Assembly: GCA_947172415.1 (NCBI GenBank)
Contig: OX359193.1
Location: 1,250,501 to 1,314,500, forward strand
Length of the DNA stretch: 64,000 nucleotides
Origin: Chondrosia reniformis
Taxonomy: Eukaryota; Porifera; Demospongiae; Chondrillida; Chondrillidae
Direction of reading: 5' to 3'
Shown here: piece by piece, positions 49,801 to 61,300 of the stretch
How positions within the stretch are numbered: position 1 is the first letter of the stretch
How the letters are laid out: every line of letters starts with the position of its first letter
The notes under the pieces: generated by a model
Database searches by the model: none
What the model saw: the letters and a program-made list of their open reading frames with translations, nothing else
Told to the model about the DNA's origin: nothing
Made by a program: the position numbers and the translations under genes

Positions 49801-52800
49801 TTACAGTTTATGGGATCAAATTAAAGCCTACGAACTTTAAGAAATTTTATAACTTTGTAAAATGAAATCTAAGACATACGTATACTTAACTCAGGGGTAA
49901 ATCTCTTCCAACCAGCAACAAACGAAAATTCTAATAATTCACAATCTGACATTTCAACCACTTACTGTGGCCTTCTTCAGAGTACAAATAATCAATTTCT
50001 TGAGTTATGAATTACAACCAACTGAGATCATCACTCCGAAAATACGTATACTTATAGGTCATAACAAAGTACCCTGTTTAAAAATTTTTAGGAAAACATT
50101 CAGTGGGCTAAACCAATGTTTTAAATTTATGTACTTTGCTGCAAGGTCAGGGGGGATGTCCCTCCTCCCCTTAAACTCCCTGATTGTTCATGCATAAACA
50201 ACATACATAATTGTGATAAAGGAGTTGCATTCTATCCTTACTGTATCTTTATCATTCTTTTGAGTGTTCTTGGAGATGGCAAATTTATTCAGCTTATCTA
50301 GCCACTGTTGCATGTTTTCAAAGTTTGTACCACCTAACAGAACCTTGTATTTCTTGTGAAACTCAATCTTCTTTGGTTTTTCTGGTTTTGTGGTCTCATT
50401 TGGAGGTTCAGTGGTCTATTAATTTAAGAGTTTGTAATAACTAACTAATGCAATTCAGAAAGGAAAAACCTCATGCGTGGAATAATGTATATACATACAT
50501 TTATGTCAAAGATAAACACATGTACTTAATGTACGTAAATGTATACAGTACCTACATATGTATATAATTCTTTACCTTTTCCTCTAAAAGTTTAATAACA
50601 CTGTCATTTTGTGTTGTCTGACTCTTTGCTACATCCAAAGCTGTTCTGTTAAACTGAATTGACATTTATTAAATTTAACATCTAATCAGTATACATCATT
50701 ATATACAGAATACCTTATCCCTTGTATTGGCATCAATTCCTGCATCAAGGAGCATTTTAATCATGGAGTCACTTGTGTCTGGATTTGCAACAGCCACATG
50801 TAAAGGCGTCTGTCCATCCTTTTAATGATACAAGACAAAGATTCGCATTTAATCTAATAATATATAATGAAGTACTCCTACGAACCTTGTCAGTTTTTTT
50901 TACATCAATAACTTCACATTCAATTATGAAGTCCACAACATGTTCCAATCCATTCTGTACTGCCAGGAATAGGGGATGTCTACCCAGCTACAGAATAAAC
51001 ATGTACGTATACTAGTACGTACATATATTGTATTGTTATTCATCAATGCAGTATATACATATTCATAGAAATACGTATGAACCTCATCTTGGTGGTCAAA
51101 TGGGTCATTTGTGTCATCGTAATCCTCACAACAAAAAGACAAAATGTAGTCAATTGTAGACATCCAGTCAAGCTGATCATTTATGGAGTCTATTCTCTTG
51201 TACCCATGTGTCAAGAGGTCATGAAAAGGGGTCTGACCATCCTATAGTATGAATTGGTAAGAAATAATAAAAATGTGTCATTTGTGAAAATGGAGGTTTC
51301 ATAAAAACTTGGATGCTGCAGATATATCATTATACATACGTAAACTTCAAAAACCTGCACTTAAACATATACCATATCAATCCAGTTTGCAACTTTGCAT
51401 GTATCGGCGGGTAATTCTTCTACCAGATCCTCTAAAATCGTCAAGCCTATACCCCAGTAAGCTGCCTCATGTAAAGGAGTTCTTCCAAACTACATAATGA
51501 ACATTGTCAAGTAATGTAGTACCAATGTAACTACAACCTTGAGATGTGCGTGGATCTCACGTTGTCTTGTTTTGAAATGTCAGCCTTTCTAGCTAACAGA
51601 GCTTTTGCAAAATACGTGTGACCAGAGTCACTGCTTTCTGCTTCACCATCATTTCCTGTCATTTCTTGTTCAAAATAATAAGCTGCTGCAAAAGCTAAGT
51701 GCAAAGGAGTTCTTCCATCCTATACAATGCATTGTATATCAACAGCTGCTATATATATATTGGTTCAACTATTAGCTGTATATATATCTAGTGATATATA
51801 TACTTAATTCTTATGAAGCACAAACTCACATGATTGGCTTTGTCAATTTTCAATCCACTAGCCAGGTCATCACTCATTAGAAATTTGAAGACTTTCTCTT
51901 TTCCGTACATGATAGAATAGTGAAGTGGAGTATTACCAGCTGCATCACCTTCATTCAAGGATGGATGTGGAGTTTGAGAGACAGACAAGAGTGCTTGAAC
52001 TATTTCAACATTATCTTGTAGAACAGCCCAATGTAGCAGTGATCTGCTATCCTGTAATAGACGCATGTGATTTCCTCAGTATATTTATATATGTAGAAAC
52101 CTATATAGGCCTAGGCTTGCCTGATCTCCTAAGAGATGATAAGTCTCCGTTGTCAAGCTTAGTAACTTTTTCACTGCCTTAATGTTGCTGTAGATCACTG
52201 CTTGCTGTAACAATGTCCTTCCATCCTATGCACATATATTTATATACAGTGATGAATACAATTTTTATTATAAAAATTGTAAATGCTAAAATTATCAAAT
52301 AAAATAAACTTGCATACATTTCTCTTTATTAGAGGTATATTTGTTGTCTTTTCCAAGAGCATATCTAAAATATCCACTCCTTCTCTATCTCTTAGGGCTA
52401 GGAACAAAGGACTCTCTCCTAGTCCATCATCACCTTTGCTAACATCAGCTCTATCGAGAAATAACCTCTCCACTAATTTGGTGTCCTGTCTGACGGTTGC
52501 CCAATGAAGAGCATACTTTCCATCAACACCAGGTTCAGCATTTGGATCAGCACCTCTCTTCAAAAGAACATCGGCCATAAACCATATCTAAATTAACATC
52601 AAAAAATTGAATCTGTAGTGACTGTCAATACATACGAAATAACTTCTTAGCTACTGTATAATGTACGTACATGTATAATAAAATTCAAAATGAAGTTTAT
52701 AAGCCCATGTTATGGCAGTGCTTGCAACAGATCTAGATACAACTGAAAAGATTTTCAAAACAAATAAGTGATTATTGAGGTTGAGGTTGGTCTGACAAAA

Positions 52801-53824
52801 CTTGCAGTGGATGGTTTCAATTAACACCGACCGTTCTGTGGTCTAACATCAACCATATTTATAGTCATTGGAATATACCCATCCGACCTTTCTGTTTACA
52901 TATATACAATTGTGAGGAGGAGTGTGAGGATTTTATGGTTAACTCCTCTTCTGTACATGTATCAGTATTAAGGTACACAATTTGTAAAATCGGTCAACTT
53001 GTCAGATTCTTAAAATGCTTGGACTCCCATCGGTTGCTATGATTTTTTTGCTTACTGCATTGTGGTTGTATGTTCCATTCACTACGTGAGCAAGTGCCTT
53101 GTTTTTGTCTCGGCCAAAGCTTTCAAGTTCCAACAGACTATCAACCAGGACAGCGACTTCAGGCTTCTCCATTTCATCATCTCTGTCCACATTCTTGACT
53201 CGCTTTTTCCTTCTCTGTGATTTACCCTTTTTTGCCTTAGAACCAGCTTTGTCTGTGGCTTCCTTGGGCTGTTCTGCACTCCTGGCTTGCTCTCTGCTCT
53301 TGTGACCTATAGCTAGCTTGCCTACACCTTTCTACTCGAACACATAATATATGCTTTACTTGAATTAGTCATATCTAGTTATGCTGTCATGCACACTTGA
53401 TCAGAGGTCCAGGACACTAATTAAGCTTATGTACCTTAATATGTTGCAAACTCGCCAGTTCCTCTAACCATGCCGTTTCGCTTTGATTACAATCAATCAG
53501 CAAGACCACATTCTCGTTTAACTCTTCCCATTCGGTCAAAGGGTCCTTCTTCTTATCAACTGATGACGATCCGGCGCTTTCCTTCTCATCCTTGTTTTTT
53601 TTAAATAGGAGGTCGACTAACCGAGACCCTTCTTCTTTGATGGCAGATCGGGTTGCTGCTGCTGCATTACTTCTAGTATCCACTTCCTCCACATTCTGCA
53701 GCAAATTTGATTGAGAGGATTCAAGATTTAATGCTGGAGATTGATTGTATTCGCTTTTCGGATCAAGCACGACCGACTCAGTTACAACACTTTGTAACTC
53801 GTAATCTTCAGTTTTAGCAGCCAT
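43811..53824 (-). CDS. Ankyrin-repeat TRP-like cation channel, copy C (complete)
   Basis: Close paralog of copy B with the same exon order; about 1,690 aa. Checked exons include 53435-53824 (start MAAKTEDYELQSV), 53056-53331, 52318-52587. Channel exons lie near 46638-46940 (hydrophobic segment), 46430-46460 (pre-S1), 46120-46310 (S1/S2), 45767-46028 (S3/S4), 45196-45390 (S5), 44465-44575 (pore, PWHTLFFGIRTLIEGGG), 44205-44402 (S6), and the coiled-coil end at 43811-44000. No frame break was found in the exons I compared with B. It differs from B by many single substitutions, a few residues of length change in exons 1-3 and a different extreme C-terminus (AKVKRFRPMTP). An in-frame stop lies just upstream of the start. 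Role as for copy B. It lacks both of B's insertions but carries its own in the intron before the pore exon. Confidence 0.88.
44590..45170. mobile_element. Insertion with long hairpin in an intron of copy C
   Basis: The intron between the S5 and pore exons is about 620 bp here but 114 bp in copy B. Within it, 44708-44932 forms a foldback: 'tatggcaatcgattatgtca', 'ccattcacttc', 'cgctttatgactt' pair with their complements near 44876-44930. The loop side contains telomere-like (TTAGGG/CCCTAA)-type stretches around 44783-44865. MITE-like, no coding sequence. Confidence 0.65.
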
Positions 53825-54825
53825 GCCTTTGCATTCGAGCTAGATAGGAAAGGAAAACGGTCACTCTATAGTTATAGGGGGCCGGGGCTGCACCAAATTA
53901 CAAGGGCTCTTATTCACACATTGTAACTATATATATATACGAATTCGTAATGGTCTCTGTGATAAATTGCGAAGCCATAAAGAATTAGCTGTTTACATGA
54001 GAAAAAAATTCATGCTATGAAGATTTTCAAACGATGCATGCCTCCGCACATTCTATAATATCTAATATCAAGCTTTAACCAAGTGTTTGAATCTCTGTGC
54101 GAATCCGATGATTGAATTGCAAACCAAATATAAAGCCCTATACAAATCAAAGGTATGGAAACAAGAATCGAAGCCTCAATATATAAACCCACAAATGCAA
54201 TTTGCAAGTTGTAAAAATGCAATTAATATAGCCCAGTACGTAGTCATGCATATATGTGTGTGTGTGTGTGAATGTAGTCAAACTGTATGGCTTTACATCT
54301 CTCTCAAAATCTGTTGTATATCTGTTATAACTGAGATCTGTAGATCCCTTAATAAGACTGTTCTTTGTGGAATTAACGGTTCAAGTAACCTATAGGATTT
54401 GTACAGTGCAGGTAATAGGTGTGTAATTGTTACACCATAATATGGCCTTCTTTGCATAACTTGAGTGTGATGAAAAGCTTATATATGTATTCTGATTCAA
54501 TGGTGCCTATGCTATATAGTACATGTAGTGGTTTAAATATACAGGTATACAGCACCCCAGGTGTCAGATGTTTTTGATGATTTGCACTGTGTAGTATATA
54601 TATTGTCAAACGATCAATACACAATCAAAGAGCATCCAAATGGATCCTTAAACTGGCAGTCTCTAGCTCTTGTTTGCTTTCCAGTGTACTGTTTGCTTTA
54701 AATGAAAATGCATTCATAATTCAGAAACTAAAATCATACATAAACCAGTTTATAATATGTCTAACATGTACAGTTTGAAAAGTTATAGGCTAATTTACAA
54801 GAGATATACATGTAAACTGATATGA
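53825..54825. other. Intergenic region between channel copy C and the small membrane-protein gene
   Basis: A (GT)n run lies near 54255-54270. No gene or structured element was recognised. Confidence 0.45.
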
Positions 54826-55765
54826 TCAATCATCATCGCTATCTTCAAACCAATCATCTATCATCTTCTCAAGACAATCATTACATTGCATAAAACAAAA
54901 GCAGCAGCAACAACAGCAACAGAAAATGTACAATGGAAGGTAACAACAGAGAAGTAGATATAGCTGAATAAGAGTCTTGCAGAGCCCATTTTGTTTATAT
55001 CCCTCGCGACACAGTAACGGGCAAGCAAACAAACACACAAGTAGGAAGGGTGAAATTGCCCCTATTCCTATCCCAACAACTTGTCCCACAGTGAAACCTA
55101 CAGTGTAGTGCAGAAAAAGACTAAAACTTAGTTGAACTAGTAAACACTTTTTAGTCTTTATTTTACTTAATAACTCACTACAAGTTACGGCTGCAAGGTT
55201 ATTGTCAATGTTGTTGGGGCAATGAAACTCATCATTTAGCATATAAGAACAGTTGTCCATACTCGTACAGGTTAAATTGAAAATCACTGATACATCAGTT
55301 GGATATTGAGTGACTCTATAAGATAGAGATCGACATTATATAACTATGGTCAATATATATTTAGGATTAGAAAAGCAGACACCAAACCTACCCTAGACTA
55401 CCTATGGTTCCAGAACCGAAGGTCGCAAGCCAACCAATACTCGTACACGCGACCAAGGCCGTACGAGAAACCACTGGAGCACAGACGGGAGTGACGATCG
55501 TTTCGTTTAATGTTTCATTTTTGATTTCGGCTAGCAGAAATCCAGTCTCTTGTATCCCCAAACTCGAAACTCCGCCAAGGGAGAACCTAACTATAGGTCC
55601 CAATGGAGTTTGACCTGCAATTACTTATACGTAGGGAAAAATCGTATATAGGTTAGTCGGTTGGTAGCAAATGTAGTTTTATGGATAGTGAACTAGAAAT
55701 GCAAAAGTTGCTGACTTACTAGTAGCCAAGGTAGCCCAGATCATCAAACAGAAGAAGTAAAGCAT
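54826..55765 (-). CDS. Small cysteine-rich single-pass membrane protein, family unknown
   Basis: Four exons: 55720-55765 (signal peptide, MLYFFCLMIWATLA), 55392-55614, 55179-55315, 54826-55097; 225 aa, phases consistent. The ectodomain has N-glycosylation-like NET/NLT/NCS sites and paired cysteines (TCTSMDNCSYM). The membrane segment GQVVGIGIGAISPFLLVCLF is followed by a Cys-rich stretch with seven consecutive cysteines (FCCCCCCCFCF) and an acidic end (DWFEDSDDD). The poly-Cys run beside the membrane suggests palmitoylation (inference). The last intron, 55098-55178, is 81 bp with no in-frame stop, so retention would add 27 residues. Not recognised as any known family. Confidence 0.7.
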
Positions 55766-55786
55766 CTTCTAGTTTCGTTTCAAAAA
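55766..55786. promoter_or_regulatory. Very short divergent start region
   Basis: Only 21 bp separate the ATG of the minus-strand membrane protein from the ATG of the plus-strand ORF. Either the transcripts overlap or one of the starts is not real. Confidence 0.4.
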
Positions 55787-56047
55787 ATGGCGTCGTTATA
55801 CAAGTCTCGCCTCTTTTTTCGGCAAGATCGGTTCTGGCTACACGAGACTACCACACACGTGCCATGTTTAGCCCACAATGGTGACATAGGAATTTGTGTT
55901 TTCACTAATTTTGTATTCAGTACTTCTAGATCTGTTTGTGAGAATTTTGTCCATATTGACATGGTTGCACAAGAGCTAGGTAATAGTGCTATCAAGGGGC
56001 ATACAGAGTGGTGGCAAAAACGATATTTAAATCTAAATACATTATGA
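55787..56047 (+). CDS. Short unrecognised ORF or first exon
   Basis: 86 codons starting MASLYKSRLFFRQDRFW, with a favourable aaaaATGG context and TGA stop. A possible donor (gagctag|gtaata) near 55979-55985 means it may be a first exon rather than a whole gene. I could not find a downstream exon that continues the frame. The encoded sequence matches no family I recognise. Confidence 0.4.
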   Translation: MASLYKSRLFFRQDRFWLHETTTHVPCLAHNGDIGICVFTNFVFSTSRSVCENFVHIDMVAQELGNSAIKGHTEWWQKRYLNLNTL

Positions 56048-56467
56048 GATGATAATTTGTGAGTGATGATTATATACCAGCTCAGAAACACACAGTGGAA
56101 TGTACCTTAAAGAGACACTAAAGTTTTTATATTACTTATATTACATTGTATATTGTGTTGTACTATGCCTGTTAACAGTACGTACAAGATTGGTTTTATT
56201 ACATATACAACAGATTATTCAACTTTTGATATACTGCAGCAAAAACTATCTAATGTGGGCCAGCTGAACTTTGCCTTATAAGAGAGGTGGTTGCATTATA
56301 GAAAGCCCTATATACGATCCATTATGTATCTAATTAGCCAGGACTTTTTAATAGGCAACCTTAATTTGGAGATGACCCTGTGCTCACAATTTAGGCAACT
56401 ACACAGGCTTTACTATAAAAAAAACAGTTTAATTCACTGATTGATCATGAATTTTTTTTTTTATCAT

Positions 56468-56728
56468 TGCATGAAAAATCTAAGATACCATTTTCCTACA
56501 TGCTATATGCCTATTCTGTAAAAAGAGCCTATTGGGGAACTAAATCTGAAGAGAGCTTTGGATGAAGATACAGGAGTCTTTTCTTCCCTTCTTTCATCTT
56601 CTTCTCCACTATGTCAGACAGCCGTTTCTGGGAATTCCACCCTTCATCAGTGATCCTGGGAGTCTTTGTCTTTTTCTTTATCTTGATCTTCTGTGAATCC
56701 TTGGCTCTCTTTGCTAAATCTAGGGGCC
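56468..56728. repeat. Dispersed repeat family member (long copy)
   Basis: Reads 'gcatgaaaaatctaagatac', 'cattttcctacatgctat', then ctattctgtaaa, cttcatcttcttctccact and gggaattccacccttcatca. The same ordered blocks occur at 40597-40835 (same strand) and 10363-10583, 61440-61662 (opposite strand), with fragments at 299-375, 8465-8540 and 45490-45565. In the reverse direction part of it could encode KTPRITDEGWNSQKRLSD, perhaps a remnant of the parent element's gene. Confidence 0.8.
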
Positions 56729-57118
56729 TTATATACACTATTTTGGCACCAAAAGTTAAATAAGGTGTTAACTAAGACACATGATGAAATATAATTTTAT
56801 GAAAGGAATGTAGGTCCAATGAACTTTTATGAATTAAATCTATTAGTAATCTTGCTTGTATATAGGTAAAACAGACTCAGCATAACTATAGACACAAGTA
56901 GGACATATTACATAAGTCTACCCTTAGGTCTTATAGTAGTAACATTTCTTTGGAGGTGGGGTAACACAATATGGGGTAATACAAGACAGTCCTTAAGCAT
57001 ACTAGCTACTTTTTGCTTATACTTGATTCTAACTAGAGGTTGGCATGTTATTTATGTATATTTATATATATATTTCATTGTATATCATGTATTTTCAATT
57101 CTTTTTTTATAGTTCATT

Positions 57119-57537
57119 GAACTGATGGGTCCCTACTCTAAAGCGCCTGGCCGATCCCAATGAGCTAAAGTCTGTGTACAGTGTTCCCAAGCTACGTTGT
57201 GTACACATGATGATTCTCATTGGTGGGAGTTTGTGGTCCGCCAGGGTCGGGCTTGTTCTGTCCGTAGCGTGAGGCAGTGCAGGACTAGTAACTGGTCACA
57301 GGTCGGTCAGGTACGCCGGACCGTTCCCGAGCAGCTTCTCTTACGACACAAGTAGTGGAAGTGTCAAACAGAGTTGAGAAACCGGAGGCCATTTGGGGCA
57401 CGAAGTACTTCTACCTCCTCGTGGTGTGCCCTGGGGTCACCTTTACACTCAGTAAAGTGATGCGAAACGAAGTACTGCAGCACCGTTCCAGTAACACTCC
57501 AATGAAAAGAAACAGCATGATCTCTTTACAACCATGA
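57119..57537 (+). other. GC-richer island with overlapping open frames, unknown
   Basis: This block stands out from AT-rich surroundings. After a tatag acceptor-like site one frame reads FIELMGPYSKAPGRSQ, then TGA, then continues openly for 62 codons from AKVCVQCSQ (with HWWEFVVRQGRACSVRS) to a TAG; a second frame is open from about 57283 to 57537, ending NSMISLQP. It could be a degraded gene, a spliced exon I cannot join, or a non-coding RNA. No family recognised. Confidence 0.35.
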
Positions 57538-57777
57538 AGAACTTGTTTTTTAGAACTAGACCACTTTATTTTTTTGAACATTTTTTGATTTTAAAACCAT
57601 GTACATGTACGTATATTTCAGAATTGTCAAACAAAAATGATCATTGTGCAGTGGTTATATACAATCCTAATTGTCAATAATGATGAATTTATAAGGAGAT
57701 CGGTAAAATAAAAAATTATGCATGCGTCTATGTAAGCATTCAGTATACTCTTGTAAATTATTGCATAACAAGCGGCA

Positions 57778-57985
57778 AGTCAGAAAGGAAGTAAACGAAA
57801 AAGAAAAAAAGGGAAAAAGAAAAAAGTGAAAAAGAGGAAAAGAAAAAGAAAAGGGAAAAAGAAAAAGGGAAAAAAGAGGAAAAGGAAAAGGAAAAAAGGG
57901 AAAAAGAGGAAAAGAAAAAAGAAAAGGGAAAGAGGAATAGAAAAAAGAAAAGGGAAAAAGAAAAAAAAGGTAAAAAGGTAAAAAG
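57778..57985. repeat. Long polypurine tract
   Basis: About 200 bp almost entirely of A and G on the plus strand (aaaaagggaaaaag-type motifs). Such mirror-like purine runs can form triplex DNA; here it is simply low-complexity sequence. Confidence 0.9.
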
Positions 57986-58261
57986 AACGATATACGTACG
58001 TATTATATTCTGCAAGAAAAGCAAGTACACGAAAAAGAAAGAAGGAAGATGGTGCACACACATTTTTGCTTCCCTCGAAATTCTATAGTCACACCCCAGC
58101 AGTGTGTGTAAACAACTTGTGCATTATATAGCTATAGCTAGATAAGTTCTGCAAATTGCTGTGCTATATACAATCCATTGACGTGAGTTTAAATTAAACT
58201 GTATTGTCTGAAATCTAAAAAAGTTCAAATTCTTTAAATAGAAATTTCTTACATAGATATG

Positions 58262-58267
58262 TTTATT
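58262..58267 (-). terminator. Polyadenylation signal of AMD1
   Basis: Canonical AATAAA on the minus strand (tttatt on plus), about 36 nt after the AMD1 stop codon. Confidence 0.6.
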
Positions 58268-58302
58268 CGGTACATAATATGTGAAATAAAGGTGAGTTTG
58301 TT

Positions 58303-61300
58303 TCAGGTATGAAATTGAAAAGCTGCTACTGTGAGGTGATAGCCATAGAGAGCCTTCTCTTGAACATCACATGCACAGCTACGCTCTTTCAGCAAGAAAA
58401 GAGGAATATCTTCTTCCTGAACATGAAGGCAAACAATGATATACTTCTAAACAATATATATAAGTTATAAAAGTCAACGCAACATTTGAAGAGCTAAAGC
58501 AGATTGAATGTATAGTTCATACATACGTACGTTCGTATGTACATACATGTGGCATATGATGTACCTGATTAGTAAAGAATGTTACAATGCAAGAAGTTGG
58601 TTCAAATATTTCCAAAACCTTGCATATAATGTCATCATACGAAGCCTAAAGAAATGAAAAGAATTGCAATATTATACAGAATACATATGTATATGTACCT
58701 ATATACACAAAAACCTATTAGAATGAAGCACTTTCGTTTAGAATATAACTGATACCTAAAATCTCATGTATAAACTTACAACTCCAGAGTTAGTTTCAAG
58801 GCTGGCATATGAACACTCCACCTGAGGCGTAACATGGATGTTGCAATACTCATCATCCTAAGTAAGTGGGAATGAGGACATCCTAAGTAAGTGGGAATGA
58901 GGTCATCCTAAGTAAGTGGGAATGAGGACATCCTAAGTAAGTGGGAATGAGGACATCCTAAGTAAGTGGGAATGAGGACATCCTAAGTAAGTGGGAATGA
59001 GGACATCCTAAGTAAGTGGGAATGAGGACATCCTAAGTAAGTGGGAATGAGGACATCCTAAGTAAGTGGGAATGAGGACATCCTAAGTAAGTGGGAATGA
59101 GGACATCCTAAGTAAGTGGGAATGAGGACATCCTAAGTAAGTGGGAATGACGTCATCCTAAGTAAGTGGGAATGAGGACATCCTAAGTAAGTGGGAATGA
59201 GGACATCCTAAGTAAGTGGGAATGAGGACATCCTAAGTAAGTGGGAATGAGGACATCCTAAGTAAATGGGAATGAGGACATCCTAAGTAAGTGGGAATGA
59301 GGACATCCTAAGTAAGTGGGAATGAGGACATCCTAAGTAAATGGGAATGAGGACATCCTAAGTAAGTGGGAATGAGGACATCCTAAGTAAGTGGGAATGA
59401 GGACATGATTTACAGTGTTAAGCTGTAGATAACAGTGTCTGCCTACTGTCTACGTAGCTACACTAAGTAATGAATAAGATATTGTGGAATTAAATTGGTA
59501 CACATACATACGTATATATAAACTGGTACATACAGTACATACATATATAAGCTGGTGCATACATACATATATAAAATGGTACATATAAACTGGTATATAA
59601 ACTGGTACATACATACGTATATAAAATGGTACCTGTATGATAACATTCATAGAATATCCGCAAGGTTCAAAAGCTTTCGGGTCAACCTTGTCTGCTTCTG
59701 GAAAGAGACTTTCCAATCCACTCTTCTGCATCATCTGCATGCCTGACGGGTAGCACTCATAAGTGAAAAGCTCGGCAGATCTATCAGATATGCCACTCAT
59801 CAATATCTAGAGGCATGCCACAAATAGAAGAATAACATTAGAACATTCTACAAACATACAATGGGGATACTACAGGTACAGATAGTCTACAGATATGCTA
59901 TTATAGATGTACATACGTAGTTGATTTTGCGTATGTGTATAATATGGACATACGTACGCACATATAATCAGGAACTACTTCAAATAAATTGTAAAATATG
60001 AACAACATATGTACTTTACAGGCTCAGTTACAGAGATTTTAGATAGCAACAGAATTAACGCTTAATTTCCATACTAAAAGCTACTGGCTCTGTTAGGTAA
60101 GAGATAGATTGGAGGTACGTATTCCACAGTTTTCTAGGAAAAGCACATTTAGTCTATTCTATTAGGATTTCCCCCTAGTCTCATTCATGTCAACCACGCA
60201 CAGAAATGGTATTTTAGATTATTCATGTGCGTACATATGCAACTTAATACATACACATGTTCATATACTCCATTCTACATACTTAGTCATATAGTACACA
60301 TATAAAAGTACTACACGCAGGTACCTCTAAAGTTCGGTCCGGCTGGGTTTGAAAGGCTCCTTCATGCAGCAGAAATAGGTACCTTAAAGCAAGCACATAT
60401 ACGTATACGTAAATTGGATAAATAGACTGAACGCATGTTTGACTTATCAAACCTGTATGTACACACTAATGATGAGGGACTTACGTACCACTGCTGATGT
60501 GGGGGACCGTAACTCATTGACTTTCCTTCTGCAGAAAAGTTGAGATGGGAGCTGTGAAAGTGTTCTAAAGCATTTCTCATTTGCTATCAGTTTTTACTGA
60601 TGTAATCACAAGCCAGCATGATATAGGACAGATACAATCACCTCTATACTGAGCCAGCATGATATAGGACAGATACAGTCACCTCTATACTGAGCCAGCA
60701 TGATATAGGACAGATACAGTCACCTCTATACTAAGGAACTCTCAGCAAAGTCAACATGTGAACTGTGTATGGCTTAGAGATCACTCACGTACGTACCGGG
60801 AAAGTACTTTTTAAGGAATGTCACCTACAGATGCACATAAATAAGGATGGAAAGGGAGTAAATATCACTGAGCTGTACAGAGGCTATGAAAGGATAGAAA
60901 TATAATCACTGGTTGCCATTAATACGTAGGACTTCGGTCTCCCAACCTAATATATCCCATTATTAATTGAATTTCTAACATAATTAACGATATACACATG
61001 CCATATGTACTTACAAAATAAGGAAGGTATAAGGAGTGCTTGTTGCAATCATTATGAGAATAAAATCTTATTGAGCATCAGCAACATGAATTTACTAATT
61101 CTGGACACTTCAACCCTGAGGTCCATTGTGCAATATATTGCTGATGAAGACCTCTGAGTTGAAACATCTAGAATTAGTAGATTCATGTTGCTGATGCTCA
61201 ATAAGACTTTATTCTTACAAATTGAGGAAGGAATAAGGAGTGAGGATATACAAAAACTACTTAATAAAACGGATGATCAAGCGCTCTTAAACCAACCTCA

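Noticed and set aside
57780-58063. Long minus-strand Phe/Leu/Ser-rich open frames
   Set aside because: They are the translation of the polypurine tract, not a protein.
58855-59406. CRISPR array
   Set aside because: Units are contiguous 25-bp tandem copies without unique spacers, in an intron of an animal gene.
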